Part shown: in pieces, positions 1-6,892 of the stretch
Numbering within the stretch: the stretch's first letter is position 1
Layout of the letters: each line of letters starts with the position of its first letter
Assembly (NCBI GenBank): GCA_013329045.1
Contig: DUKZ01000017.1
Location: 1-35,558 of the forward strand
DNA length: 35,558 nucleotides
Reading direction: 5' to 3'
Source of the DNA: Candidatus Woesearchaeota archaeon
GTDB lineage: Archaea > Nanobdellota > Nanobdellia > Woesearchaeales > UBA9989
Translations under genes and position numbers: made by a program
Notes under the pieces: generated by a model
The model's input: the letters and a program-made list of their open reading frames with translations, nothing else
Database searches by the model: none
Told to the model about the DNA's origin: nothing

Positions 1-6
1 TCTTGG

Positions 7-186
7 CTACCCTCGCTCTAAAAGGGCTATTGCATCCATTAACTTATGGAGAACATCATAATAGTCAGTCAGCGTATTCGATGGGTACTTTTCCGGGTCT
101 AACTCCTTCAACCTCTGAAGGGTGATCTCCGCCATTTTTTGCAAAGCTTTGGCTTTTTGCTTGTCTGGCTTGATGAGAATTTTCAC
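7..186 (-). CDS. small HEPN-like partner of an MNT nucleotidyltransferase, probably truncated
   Basis: This 59-codon frame starts at a GTG that overlaps the stop of the preceding nucleotidyltransferase gene (GTGA overlap), so the two are translationally coupled. Its C-terminal part, with the run DYYDVLHKLMDAIALLE, resembles the first helices of HEPN-domain proteins, which pair with MNT proteins in type VII toxin-antitoxin modules (family knowledge). HEPN proteins are usually about 110-150 residues and carry an RxxxxH-type RNase motif. Here a TAG stops the frame before that region, six bases from the window edge. It may be a decayed or frameshifted HEPN gene, or a genuine short partner. The HEPN assignment is inference from weak similarity. 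Confidence 0.45.
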   Translation of the reverse strand: MKILIKPDKQKAKALQKMAEITLQRLKELDPEKYPSNTLTDYYDVLHKLMDAIALLERG

Positions 187-722
187 TTCAGCACCTCTAA
201 GTCTCCATAAAGCACAATCCCATTGATGATATTGTTTTTTAGCTCTTTGGGAAGAGCTCCAAACGATTCGTTGAAATAGAGTTGTATCTTTCTTTGCAAG
301 CTTTTTTGGAAGCTTTTGATCTCAATCTCGCTTTGAGGCGCTTCAATGAAGAGATCAATATCACTTTTTTCCGTGTCTTCGCCCTTTTGGTAGCTTCCAA
401 ACAATACGATCGATCTGGGCATAATTTTCTCTTCAAGATACTCAACCAGGCCAGACTCAATAATTGAAGAAAAGTTATAGATTCGCTTGTATTTCCGATA
501 TTCCTGGGAGTTTATGTTCGCCCTGTATGCAGGAAACCTCCTTTTTCCTCGCTTCTCGATTTCCTCAGTAATTATTTTTTCATGCACAAGGATCTTTAAA
601 TTTGCCTTAACTGACGTATGTGCGATCCTGATCTCTCGACTGATCCCCATTAAATACATCAGAGTGGTCGGATTCCTAAAGAAAATACTTGCCGTCTTCC
701 ACATACTATATTTTTGTAACAT
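183..722 (-). CDS. winged-helix plus MNT-type nucleotidyltransferase domain protein
   Basis: This 179-residue protein has two parts. Residues 1-75 look like a winged-helix DNA-binding domain, with a helix-turn-helix run near SREIRIAHTSVKANLKIL and a basic wing near KRGKRRF. Residues 100-175 hold a minimal nucleotidyltransferase domain with the motif GSYQKGEDTEKSDIDLFIE, which supplies the Gly-Ser and the two metal-binding Asp residues. MNT proteins of this size commonly act as antitoxins that AMPylate or otherwise modify a HEPN toxin, and the fused HTH would allow autoregulation. The start at 722 fits a TATA box centred about 29 bases upstream. An in-frame Met at 704 is the alternative. The downstream gene overlaps by four bases. 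Confidence 0.8.
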   Translation of the reverse strand: MLQKYSMWKTASIFFRNPTTLMYLMGISREIRIAHTSVKANLKILVHEKIITEEIEKRGKRRFPAYRANINSQEYRKYKRIYNFSSIIESGLVEYLEEKIMPRSIVLFGSYQKGEDTEKSDIDLFIEAPQSEIEIKSFQKSLQRKIQLYFNESFGALPKELKNNIINGIVLYGDLEVLK

Positions 723-730
723 ATATTACT

Positions 731-760
731 TAAATGTTATATGTATTATATAAATGTTAT
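731..760 (-). promoter_or_regulatory. TATA box and 20-bp-spaced direct repeats before the MNT gene
   Basis: The 10-mer TAAATGTTAT (+ strand) occurs at 731-740 and again at 751-760, exactly 20 bp apart, about two helical turns. On the minus strand a TATA-like TTTATATA lies at about 748-755, some 29 bases before the start codon. The repeats flank the expected transcription start, so they could be an operator for the HTH domain of the gene product. That role is inferred from position. Confidence 0.45.
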
Positions 761-790
761 GTCTCGAATCTCGTGGTGGGGCAATTATCC

Positions 791-1558
791 CTAACAATTG
801 TTTTCCTTTTGTTCCTTGCCAGCAGCCAGTTTCTTATACACCGTGTCCGCAATCTTTTTCAGGTTGATGATGTCCTCTTCATTGTATTCTATGAGAAGGT
901 TGAGGTAGTGCTCATCACCAGTTGCTCTATACATCTTCCAGAGCAATACAGCGTCCCCTCCATGCAAATCATGAACAAGATCCCTTCGCTTGATGCCAAA
1001 ATGGGGTTCTATTGCTTTCAAGCCGCCAGAATAACCGATCTTTTTGCATCCAAATCTGAGATCGAAATGGGGTATGCTTGGAACAACGCCAGGAAACTGC
1101 TTGTTGAGGAAAGGGACATCGAAGGTAATGCCGTTGAATGAGATCATCATCTTATAGCGCTGGAGCTCTTTCTTGAGGAGGGTATAATCAAGGTTTATCC
1201 CTTTGATCATCATCTTGGTGTTAATGCCATCATATAATCCAACAACTGTTACTTCATCCCTCCAGGAGAGGCCGGTTGTCTCGATATCCAGAAAGACAGC
1301 ATCCTCCTTGAAGTGGTTGTAGAGTCGCCAGTGTTCCTGCTTTGGGAGAACCTGGGAAAAGAACGATGTGTTGCCTGAATGAAGGTGCTGCTTTGCTTCC
1401 TTTACTTTTCTGTCAAAATAAGGTTTTTTCCCATCCTGTACTCCATCGATGCTCTCAACTGCTAAAAAGTCATCCCAGTGCCCGATGCCCTGTGCCTTAA
1501 TCCTTGCCTCTTTTCCTGGGCCAATCCCGTCAAGAAATTGGAACGTGTGCTGGATCAT
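791..1558 (-). CDS. YprB-like RNase H-fold 3'-5' exonuclease (DEDDy type)
   Basis: The 255-residue product carries the three exonuclease motifs of the DEDDy superfamily: Exo I as LDIETTGL (about residue 90), Exo II as SFNGITFDVPFL (about 140), and Exo III as YNEEDIINL (about 225). The N-terminal 60 residues contain IGPGKEARI, resembling a helix-hairpin-helix motif that may contact nucleic acid. Proteins of this type (YprB ribonuclease H-like) are thought to trim nucleic acids, but no specific substrate can be read from the sequence. The ATG lies three bases after the stop of a 38-codon frame, so the two are probably co-transcribed from the TATA at 1701-1710. Confidence 0.82.
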   Translation of the reverse strand: MIQHTFQFLDGIGPGKEARIKAQGIGHWDDFLAVESIDGVQDGKKPYFDRKVKEAKQHLHSGNTSFFSQVLPKQEHWRLYNHFKEDAVFLDIETTGLSWRDEVTVVGLYDGINTKMMIKGINLDYTLLKKELQRYKMMISFNGITFDVPFLNKQFPGVVPSIPHFDLRFGCKKIGYSGGLKAIEPHFGIKRRDLVHDLHGGDAVLLWKMYRATGDEHYLNLLIEYNEEDIINLKKIADTVYKKLAAGKEQKENNC

Positions 1559-1561
1559 GTT

Positions 1562-1678
1562 TCACTTCAATTTGGATTTTCCTGTTAACTCTTTTCTTGC
1601 TTCTGGAATTGATATCTCTGCTGGTTTTGAGAAATGCAATGACCCAAATAATTCTTTAAAGGGGTTTTTCTTCTCCAT
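1562..1678 (-). CDS. 38-residue small protein ahead of the exonuclease
   Basis: A short ATG frame ending in TGA sits three bases before the exonuclease start. It encodes 38 residues beginning MEKKNPFKELFGSLHF, then a charged Lys/Glu-rich tail with no Cys. A minus-strand TATA (GATATAAAAA) is centred 27 bases before this ATG, the leaderless spacing seen across the window. That supports a real first gene in a two-gene transcript. No function is recognised. It could be a regulatory or RNA-binding micro-protein, or simply a leader peptide. Confidence 0.5.
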   Translation of the reverse strand: MEKKNPFKELFGSLHFSKPAEISIPEARKELTGKSKLK

Positions 1679-1700
1679 GATGGGATCATAACAATGATAG

Positions 1701-1710
1701 TTTTTATATC
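1701..1710 (-). promoter_or_regulatory. TATA box of the small-protein/exonuclease transcript
   Basis: GATATAAAAA on the minus strand is centred about 27 bases before the ATG at 1678, as expected for a leaderless archaeal mRNA. Confidence 0.5.
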
Positions 1711-1723
1711 TTATGCCTAACTG

Positions 1724-1734
1724 TCCAGTGGAAA
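1724..1734 (+). other. ORB-like origin-recognition motif (candidate)
   Basis: TCCAGTGGAAA matches the core of archaeal Orc1/Cdc6 recognition boxes (ORB/mini-ORB, TTCCAGTGGAAAC-type in Thermococcales). It lies between genes, just upstream of a TATA box. A single hit of this length can arise by chance. Related sequences are at 24075 and 35386. Confidence 0.25.
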
Positions 1735-1773
1735 TTCACAAAACTCAGAGAAAGTACGGTTTGATGGTTATAA

Positions 1774-1986
1774 TCATGATGACAGACTCAATCGCCTGAT
1801 CTTCTTCATCTCCAAGAACTGCTCTTTTGTCAGTGAACAGGAACGCAGGGCTGAGTTAATGATAAGGTTTTGCTGGGCTGACCAGTCCTTGTCATCATGG
1901 GTGAGGGCATATTCTGCCCACTTATCGATAAACGCCATTCTCTCTTTCTGGTTGTCATCAAGAAACTTTTTCCAGTCTTGAGCCAT
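1774..1986 (-). CDS. conserved-looking 70-residue helical protein, function unknown
   Basis: The ATG at 1986 gives a 70-residue, soluble, highly charged protein, probably all helical, beginning MAQDWKKFLDDNQKERM and rich in Trp, Asp and Lys. A longer frame upstream would run antisense over hypA and is rejected. The TATA-like TTTATATA at 2040-2047 reads in this direction too and would give a leader of about 30 bases. hypA diverges from the same box. I do not recognise the family. Confidence 0.55.
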   Translation of the reverse strand: MAQDWKKFLDDNQKERMAFIDKWAEYALTHDDKDWSAQQNLIINSALRSCSLTKEQFLEMKKIRRLSLSS

Positions 1987-2039
1987 TTGATCAAGATGAT
2001 GTTGAACTATTTTAAGGTTGCTTTCCTCCCAGCACAACC

Positions 2040-2047
2040 TATATAAA
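2040..2047. promoter_or_regulatory. shared, divergent TATA box
   Basis: TATATAAA is centred 25-26 bases before the hypA ATG at 2069. Its reverse complement (TTTATATA) faces the leftward gene starting at 1986. One box may serve both directions. Confidence 0.5.
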
Positions 2048-2068
2048 CCCCAGTTTCTTTGGTGGGAC

Positions 2069-2389
2069 ATGCACGAATCAACCATCTGTGCGCAAATCAT
2101 TGAAGAGGCAAAAAAGCTTGGGAACGTGAAAGGTATTACCCTTGAATGCGGCGCCCTTGCACATGTCCCGGCACATGACTTGGAAGACACAATGAAGCAC
2201 ATGTGCGATTGGGAGATAAAGATTGTTGAAAAAAAGGCGAGAGTAAAATGTGCCTGCGGATTTATGGGAGAACCAAAAATATTGGAGTATGCCCATGATT
2301 ATGCAATATTCCAATGCCCAACATGCGGGAAGGTGCCAAAGGTTTTAGATGGGACTGACATTAAATTGCTCCATGTAGAGGTAGACTGA
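2069..2389 (+). CDS. hypA: HypA, nickel-insertion protein for [NiFe] hydrogenase
   Basis: HypA delivers nickel to the hydrogenase large subunit together with HypB. The start at 2069 yields the diagnostic N-terminus MHE, whose His2 and Glu3 are nickel ligands. It also places the ATG 25-26 bases after a TATA box, so the longer upstream frame is rejected. The 106-residue protein has the zinc site as two Cys pairs, CAC (in VKCACGF) and CPTC near the C-terminus. The stop TGA is directly followed by the hypC ATG, so the pair is one operon. No hypB, hypD, hypE or hypF is visible in the window, and these must lie elsewhere. Confidence 0.9.
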   Translation: MHESTICAQIIEEAKKLGNVKGITLECGALAHVPAHDLEDTMKHMCDWEIKIVEKKARVKCACGFMGEPKILEYAHDYAIFQCPTCGKVPKVLDGTDIKLLHVEVD

Positions 2390-2614
2390 ATGTGTTTTAC
2401 CATTCCCGGAAAAGTTGTTTTTGTGACAAAGGATACGAGTATGGCAACTGTTGATTATGGAAGTGAAATGCGGGAAGCCAAGGTTATCGGACAAAAGATT
2501 GCTGTTGGTGATTATGTGATTGTCCAGGCACATTTTGTCGTGCAAAAAATTCCAGAAAAAGAGGCTCTTGAGTCAATAGAGATGTTCACATGCAAGAAGA
2601 ACAGTACTTCTTAA
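2390..2614 (+). CDS. hypC: HypC, hydrogenase cofactor-assembly chaperone
   Basis: HypC carries the Fe(CN)2CO moiety with HypD and hands it to the large-subunit precursor. The 74-residue protein starts MCFTIPGKV, with the essential Cys2 exposed once Met is removed, followed by the small beta-barrel pattern ending GDYVIVQAHFVVQKI, typical of the family. The gene abuts hypA with no gap and overlaps the next gene by 25 bases, which suggests tight coupling of the three. The length matches bacterial and archaeal HypC (70-85 residues). Confidence 0.92.
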   Translation: MCFTIPGKVVFVTKDTSMATVDYGSEMREAKVIGQKIAVGDYVIVQAHFVVQKIPEKEALESIEMFTCKKNSTS

Positions 2615-3066
2615 AATATGCCTGGCCCTGCACGTGGGTCAAAAAAGAACGGGGGGGGATTAGCGAAGATGAGTTTGAGATGCTCAAAAATGCAGCAGAG
2701 AAAGGAGTGAGGGTCCCACGAGCAACACTTGAACGAGTCTATGATGTTGCATGCAAGCATATGAGGCGCGTTGCAAAGGAAATGAGAAAGGACATGTGGA
2801 GCATTGCCGTCATTGATCGGTATTTTCTAGAAGAACACAACCGCATGATTGATGAGAATGAAGATTTTGCGATGAAGCTGACACCTTCACTAAAAAAACT
2901 GTGCAAGTGCAGCAAAGCAAAAGTATTGGGCGTGATTGATGAGTTTTTAAAAGTTGAAGTTGGCAGGGACATCAGAACTGTTTCTGCCGTGTTTGTTCCT
3001 GATGCCAAGCCTGGTGATACTGTTATTGTGCACTATGGGTATGCGGTAAAGATGATTACCTCATGA
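2590..3066 (+). CDS. hypAC-linked protein with a HypC-like C-terminal domain
   Basis: This 158-residue protein overlaps hypC by 25 bases. Its N-terminal 100 residues are helical and charged and open with YFLKYAWPCTWVKK, containing Cys14. From about residue 104 the sequence resembles HypC: KLCKCSKAKVLGVID lines up with the MCFTIPGKVVFVTKD start of HypC, and PGDTVIVHYGYAVKMI lines up with its last strand. The Cys105/Cys107 pair sits where HypC has Cys2 but is internal here. I infer a hydrogenase maturation role from the operon and the fold resemblance. The N-terminal domain is not recognised. The ATG at 2590 has no clear ribosome site, so translational coupling is likely. Confidence 0.55.
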   Translation: MQEEQYFLKYAWPCTWVKKERGGISEDEFEMLKNAAEKGVRVPRATLERVYDVACKHMRRVAKEMRKDMWSIAVIDRYFLEEHNRMIDENEDFAMKLTPSLKKLCKCSKAKVLGVIDEFLKVEVGRDIRTVSAVFVPDAKPGDTVIVHYGYAVKMITS

Positions 3067-3079
3067 AAATCACGTTACA

Positions 3080-3087
3080 TTTAAATA
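3080..3087 (+). promoter_or_regulatory. TATA box of the ABC importer operon
   Basis: TTTAAATA is centred 26 bases before the ATG at 3110. This supports a separate leaderless promoter for the transporter genes 43 bases after the hyp cluster. Confidence 0.45.
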
Positions 3088-3109
3088 TACCTCATTGGTG
3101 TATATGTCT

Positions 3110-4207
3110 ATGAAACAAAAAGGCTTTTCTCTGATGCTCGTCATTTCATTGTTCCTCTTGTTAGTCTCATGCACGTCATCACCACCAGATAATGGGAATG
3201 CTTCATCATCTGTTATTGTTGTGGATCAGCGGGGGAAAGAAATCGTTCTTCCGAGTTCTGTTGAACGGGTAGTCACGATACCATTCCCAGCTGCTTCACT
3301 CTTCTATACGATTGATGGTTCATCTGATCACATCGTCGGAATGCATCCGCGCTCACAAGAAGCAGTAAAGGAGAGTATATTAGAGGATATGGCACCTATG
3401 CTTCTCCTGGTGAATACGGGATTCATCAAAAGTGGTTTTGAAGCCAACGTTGAAGAGCTCTTAAAGCTAAAGCCGGATGTTGTCTTCCAGTGGGCTGACA
3501 AGGGAGATGCAATTATTACACCCCTTGAGGAAGCAGGGATACCAGTCATTGGCTTGAAGTATGGGACTCAGGGTGACCTTGAAGAATGGATGAGGATCAT
3601 GGGGAAAGTTTCTGGAAAAGAACAACGAGCGAAAGGTCTCATCAGGTATCATCATGAAGTTGAAAACTTTCTCATCTCTCTATCAGAAAACCTGACAGAG
3701 AAACGTCCACGCGTCCTTTATCTGCCCTACGGTGCTGAGCTAAAAACAACCGGGCAGGGAACCTATAATGATTTCTATATTAACCTTACTGGGGGGATAA
3801 ATGTGGCACATGACCTCTCGGATTGGCAGACGGTGAGTATGGAACAGATTCATGTGTGGAACCCTGAAATCATTCTGGTCGGCAATTTTGCTCCGCTCAT
3901 GCCAAAAGACATCTTAAGGAATACAATTGATGGGCAGGATTGGGCAGGTATTGATGCAGTAGAGAACAAAAGAGTCTATAAAGCACCACTAGGGGGCTAT
4001 AGGTGGGACCCTCCAAATCAGGAATCACCACTCATGTGGGAATGGCTCTTTGGGATACTCCATCCATCCTTAACTACCTTTAACCTTCGTGATGAAATGA
4101 GAGTATTTTATGAAGGGTATTATGGATATCAACTTAGTGATCAGGACATCTCACGAATCCTTAGATGTGAAGTGAATACTGATAAGTGGTGTACCGCGGC
4201 ACCATGA
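3110..4207 (+). CDS. lipoprotein substrate-binding protein of a metal/chelate ABC importer
   Basis: The 365-residue product belongs by pattern to the FecB/BtuF-type periplasmic-binding family (Peripla_BP_2). It opens with a signal peptide (MKQKGFSLMLVISLFLLLVSC) ending in the lipobox LVSC, so it should be lipid-anchored outside the membrane. Typical elements follow: a ferric-siderophore-type first strand (VVVDQRGKEIVLP), a KPDVVFQW strand, and the repeated second lobe. The ATG at 3110 suits both the signal peptide and the TATA spacing. The ligand could be an iron or cobalt chelate, free nickel, or molybdate/tungstate. Proximity to hypAC makes a hydrogenase metal attractive but unproved. The stop overlaps the permease start (ATGA). 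Confidence 0.8.
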   Translation: MKQKGFSLMLVISLFLLLVSCTSSPPDNGNASSSVIVVDQRGKEIVLPSSVERVVTIPFPAASLFYTIDGSSDHIVGMHPRSQEAVKESILEDMAPMLLLVNTGFIKSGFEANVEELLKLKPDVVFQWADKGDAIITPLEEAGIPVIGLKYGTQGDLEEWMRIMGKVSGKEQRAKGLIRYHHEVENFLISLSENLTEKRPRVLYLPYGAELKTTGQGTYNDFYINLTGGINVAHDLSDWQTVSMEQIHVWNPEIILVGNFAPLMPKDILRNTIDGQDWAGIDAVENKRVYKAPLGGYRWDPPNQESPLMWEWLFGILHPSLTTFNLRDEMRVFYEGYYGYQLSDQDISRILRCEVNTDKWCTAAP

Positions 4208-5235
4208 CACTCATGCAAGAAAAGCACCGCTATTATGCAAAAATAACCATTCTGTTGCTGCCGCTTATTATTTTTCTCTTATCCTTGTCTATCGGAAGAT
4301 ACCACATCCCGGTGTCTCATACTATCGGCATTCTCTTAAGTAAACTTTTCTCTCTGAAAGCATATTGGTCAGGACAGGAAGAAACAATTATTATGCACCT
4401 TCGCCTTCCTCGCGCGTTACTTGCACTTCTCATTGGGGCTGGACTCAGTATGAGTGGCACAGTGTTCCAAGGCATATTTAAGAACCCGCTCGTGAGCCCC
4501 TCCCTCCTAGGTGTTGCCTCAGGCGCGGGGTTTGGGGGGGCTCTTGCCATGGTCTTTTTTCCTCAAAAGATTATTATCATCCTTGCATCTTTCGTGTTTG
4601 GACTCCTTGCCGTCTTTCTTGCTTTTCTTCTTAGCAAGACTCATGACCAACAAGGCATGCTTTCTCTTGTGCTTTCTGGAATAATTATTAGCGCCTTCTT
4701 TACTGCACTCATCTCCTTGATCAAATACCTTGCTGATCCTACCGATACCCTGCCAGGGATTGTGTATTGGCTCATGGGCAGCCTTACTTCATCAAGTGTG
4801 AGCACGGTCCTCATTGTAAGCATCCCCCTTCTTTCTTGTATGTTTGTCATCTACCTTCTTCGCTGGCGAGTCAACCTCCTTTCAATGGGTGATGACGAAG
4901 CCATCTCACTTGGCGAGAGGGTTACCCATCTGCGATATTTCTTTATTATCCTTTGCACCTTCATCGTTGCTATTACAGTCTCTGTCGCTGGAGTCATTGG
5001 ATGGGTTGGTCTTGTCATTCCTCATATTGCGCGCCTCCTTGTTGGAGCAGACCATCGTGCTCTTGTCCCCTTCTCTGCATCACTTGGAGCGGCATATTTA
5101 TTAACAATGGACACTTTGACAAGAACTGTTTCTCCAGCTGAAATTCCCCTTGGGCTTTTAACAGCGCTTATCGGAGCTGTTTGCTTTGCGATCATCTTAT
5201 CTACGCATAAGGAGGCTGGATGGAATGATACTTGA
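4204..5235 (+). CDS. FecCD/BtuC-type ABC permease
   Basis: A 343-residue, very hydrophobic protein with about nine or ten predicted membrane segments, the length and pattern of FecCD family permeases. Family marks are LRLPRALLALLIGAGLSMSG near residue 70, NPLVSPSLLGVASGAGFG, and the ATPase-coupling region near LGERVTHLR and VGLVIPHIARLL. The ATG at 4204 overlaps the upstream stop as ATGA, so the GTG codons further upstream are not chosen. The ATPase gene starts 11 bases before this gene ends. It forms the channel for the substrate delivered by the lipoprotein. Confidence 0.88.
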   Translation: MTLMQEKHRYYAKITILLLPLIIFLLSLSIGRYHIPVSHTIGILLSKLFSLKAYWSGQEETIIMHLRLPRALLALLIGAGLSMSGTVFQGIFKNPLVSPSLLGVASGAGFGGALAMVFFPQKIIIILASFVFGLLAVFLAFLLSKTHDQQGMLSLVLSGIIISAFFTALISLIKYLADPTDTLPGIVYWLMGSLTSSSVSTVLIVSIPLLSCMFVIYLLRWRVNLLSMGDDEAISLGERVTHLRYFFIILCTFIVAITVSVAGVIGWVGLVIPHIARLLVGADHRALVPFSASLGAAYLLTMDTLTRTVSPAEIPLGLLTALIGAVCFAIILSTHKEAGWNDT

Positions 5236-5968
5236 AGTAAAAAATGCAACTTTTGGCTATTCACACACACCACTATTTTCCAAAGTATCTTTTCGTTTGA
5301 AGGCTGGAGAAATACTTGCTATTCTCGGCCCTAACGGTTCTGGGAAGACAACACTCCTCAAGTGCCTCATGAGAATTCTCCCCCTACAGGAAGGGTCTAT
5401 TAGCCCAATTGCTCATATTGGCTATTTGCCGCAGAAAATTCAGACAACCTTTTCGTATGATGTTCTGAATGTTGTGCTTATGGGCAGGGCATCATTTGTT
5501 CCATTATTCGGTGTTCCGTCAAAAAATGATTATCAAAAAGCGCTTAACGCGTTAGCAACACTCCATATCAGTCATTTTAAGAAAAGGTCTTTTCCTTCCC
5601 TTTCTCATGGAGAACAACAACTTGTTATGATAGCCAGAAGTCTTGCCAGCGATGCCCAAGTTCTCCTGTGTGATGAGCCAACTTCAGCACTGGATCTCCA
5701 TAATCAACACACCATTCTTCGTCTGCTTCGACGCCTTGCATCAAAGGAAAACAAATGTATCCTTTTTACTACACATAACCCTCAACATGCCTTATCTATA
5801 GCGGATAAATCACTGCTTTTTCTCCCCTCACATGAAACTAGGTATGGACTGCCTTCGCAGGTGATAACTCCACAGAGTCTCCATGAATCATTTGGGCTCA
5901 CTCTTGATTTTATGAAAGATGCCAGGGGGCGAATAATCATCGTCCCACCGCTCACCTTTGAGGATTAG
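5225..5968 (+). CDS. FecE/BtuD-type ABC transporter ATPase
   Basis: The 247-residue protein has all ABC ATPase motifs: Walker A GPNGSGKT (35-42), a Q-loop at IGYLPQK, the signature LSHGEQQ, Walker B VLLCDEPT and the switch His in FTTHN. The signature has LSHGE in place of the usual LSGGQ, a common variation in this subfamily. Starting at 5225 gives the canonical MILEVKNATFGYS beginning and an 11-base overlap with the permease. A GGAGG about 10 bases upstream is a likely ribosome site. It powers the importer and probably closes the three-gene operon. Confidence 0.9.
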   Translation: MILEVKNATFGYSHTPLFSKVSFRLKAGEILAILGPNGSGKTTLLKCLMRILPLQEGSISPIAHIGYLPQKIQTTFSYDVLNVVLMGRASFVPLFGVPSKNDYQKALNALATLHISHFKKRSFPSLSHGEQQLVMIARSLASDAQVLLCDEPTSALDLHNQHTILRLLRRLASKENKCILFTTHNPQHALSIADKSLLFLPSHETRYGLPSQVITPQSLHESFGLTLDFMKDARGRIIIVPPLTFED

Positions 5969-5974
5969 CACATT

Positions 5975-6829
5975 CTAGTCATTAGGGATTAACGGACCGA
6001 GACTTGGCATGACCATCCTGTCAGCAGCAGAAAAATCCTGGCTTCTTGTGGATGGTCTTGGCGCTGCGATGATATAGTAAGATCCCTGCCTTCTTGCCTC
6101 TAGTACTCCTTCAGCTGTGTCTTCAACAACTGCGCAGTTCTCGAGAGCCTGGCCCTCATCCTGTAGTATCTCTGTTACTGGACCATATTTCAGCGTCTTT
6201 TTGTCAGGAACACAGGCATACCTGAACACATCTTCCCTGCCCACTTTTTCTCTCAGATGGGCTCTGGCGGTGTCTTCCTCTGTTCTGGTAACAAGGAAAG
6301 GAGTGATGCCCTGTTCCACAACATAATCAAGAAAGGGAAGGTTCTCTGTTAATGGTAAGACAAATCGTTTCATTCCTTCATAAATTTCAAGACGGTCTGC
6401 TGCATATGTTTCCCATGCCGTTGCAAATTGTTCTCGTTGTGGATGACACTCTTCTAAGAATCCAGTGAGTCCTGCTCTGATCCTCTCAGGAACCCATCCT
6501 CTTTCACCTTCTGAAAGCCTCTGCATGATCTCATCAATAATCCTCATCTGGCCTTCAATGTGCCCCTGCCTTGACTTCCCGATGCATTCCATTTCACATC
6601 TTGCAACAAATCCCTCGCGCTCAAGAATGCCGAGGGGAAAGCCGTAACTGGCAAGTGTTGTGATATAAGACAGCATCTTCAGCGGTTCTGGATCGATAAG
6701 AACACCGTCCAAATCAAAAATAATATTCTGAAGAGGGCTTTGCCTGCCTGAAATGTATGCTTCTCCCATTGGATTCACCCCGATTGCTGGTGATGTCCTG
6801 AAGGAAGATATGCTAATAAGTATTTTCAT
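5975..6829 (-). CDS. HAD-superfamily hydrolase (phosphatase/phosphoglucomutase-like)
   Basis: The 284-residue product has HAD motif I as FDLDGVLID (Asp39 nucleophile, Asp41 acid/base), motif II as LVTRTEED, a Lys in PDKKT for motif III and motif IV as VVEDTAEG. A helical cap between motifs I and II makes it subfamily I. The substrate cannot be read. The N-terminal 30 residues before the fold are unusual. A later Met (at 6769) would trim them, but the TATA centred 22 bases before 6829 favours the longer form. It is convergent with the ABC operon (6 bases apart) and divergent from the AbrB-PhoU gene. Confidence 0.78.
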   Translation of the reverse strand: MKILISISSFRTSPAIGVNPMGEAYISGRQSPLQNIIFDLDGVLIDPEPLKMLSYITTLASYGFPLGILEREGFVARCEMECIGKSRQGHIEGQMRIIDEIMQRLSEGERGWVPERIRAGLTGFLEECHPQREQFATAWETYAADRLEIYEGMKRFVLPLTENLPFLDYVVEQGITPFLVTRTEEDTARAHLREKVGREDVFRYACVPDKKTLKYGPVTEILQDEGQALENCAVVEDTAEGVLEARRQGSYYIIAAPRPSTRSQDFSAADRMVMPSLGPLIPND

Positions 6830-6845
6830 ATGATAATATATATGC

Positions 6846-6874
6846 ATATTTATAATCGAAATTCTTTTATATTT
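6846..6874. promoter_or_regulatory. back-to-back TATA boxes, HAD gene and AbrB-PhoU gene
   Basis: On the minus strand TTATAAATAT (6846-6855) is centred 22 bases before the HAD start at 6829. On the plus strand TTTTATATTT (about 6865-6874) is centred 24 bases before the ATG at 6893. The short AT-rich interval must hold both promoters, so the two genes may compete or be co-regulated. Confidence 0.5.
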
Positions 6875-6892
6875 GAAAAGATTAGTCAGAGG

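Noticed and set aside
2018..2068. N-terminal extension of HypA from an upstream in-frame start
   Set aside because: HypA must begin MHE for nickel binding; the TATA box is inside the extension and is spaced for the ATG at 2069.
1774..2202. 142-codon version of the leftward small gene
   Set aside because: Its first 70 codons would run antisense over hypA and across both promoters. The ATG at 1986 gives the plausible helical protein.
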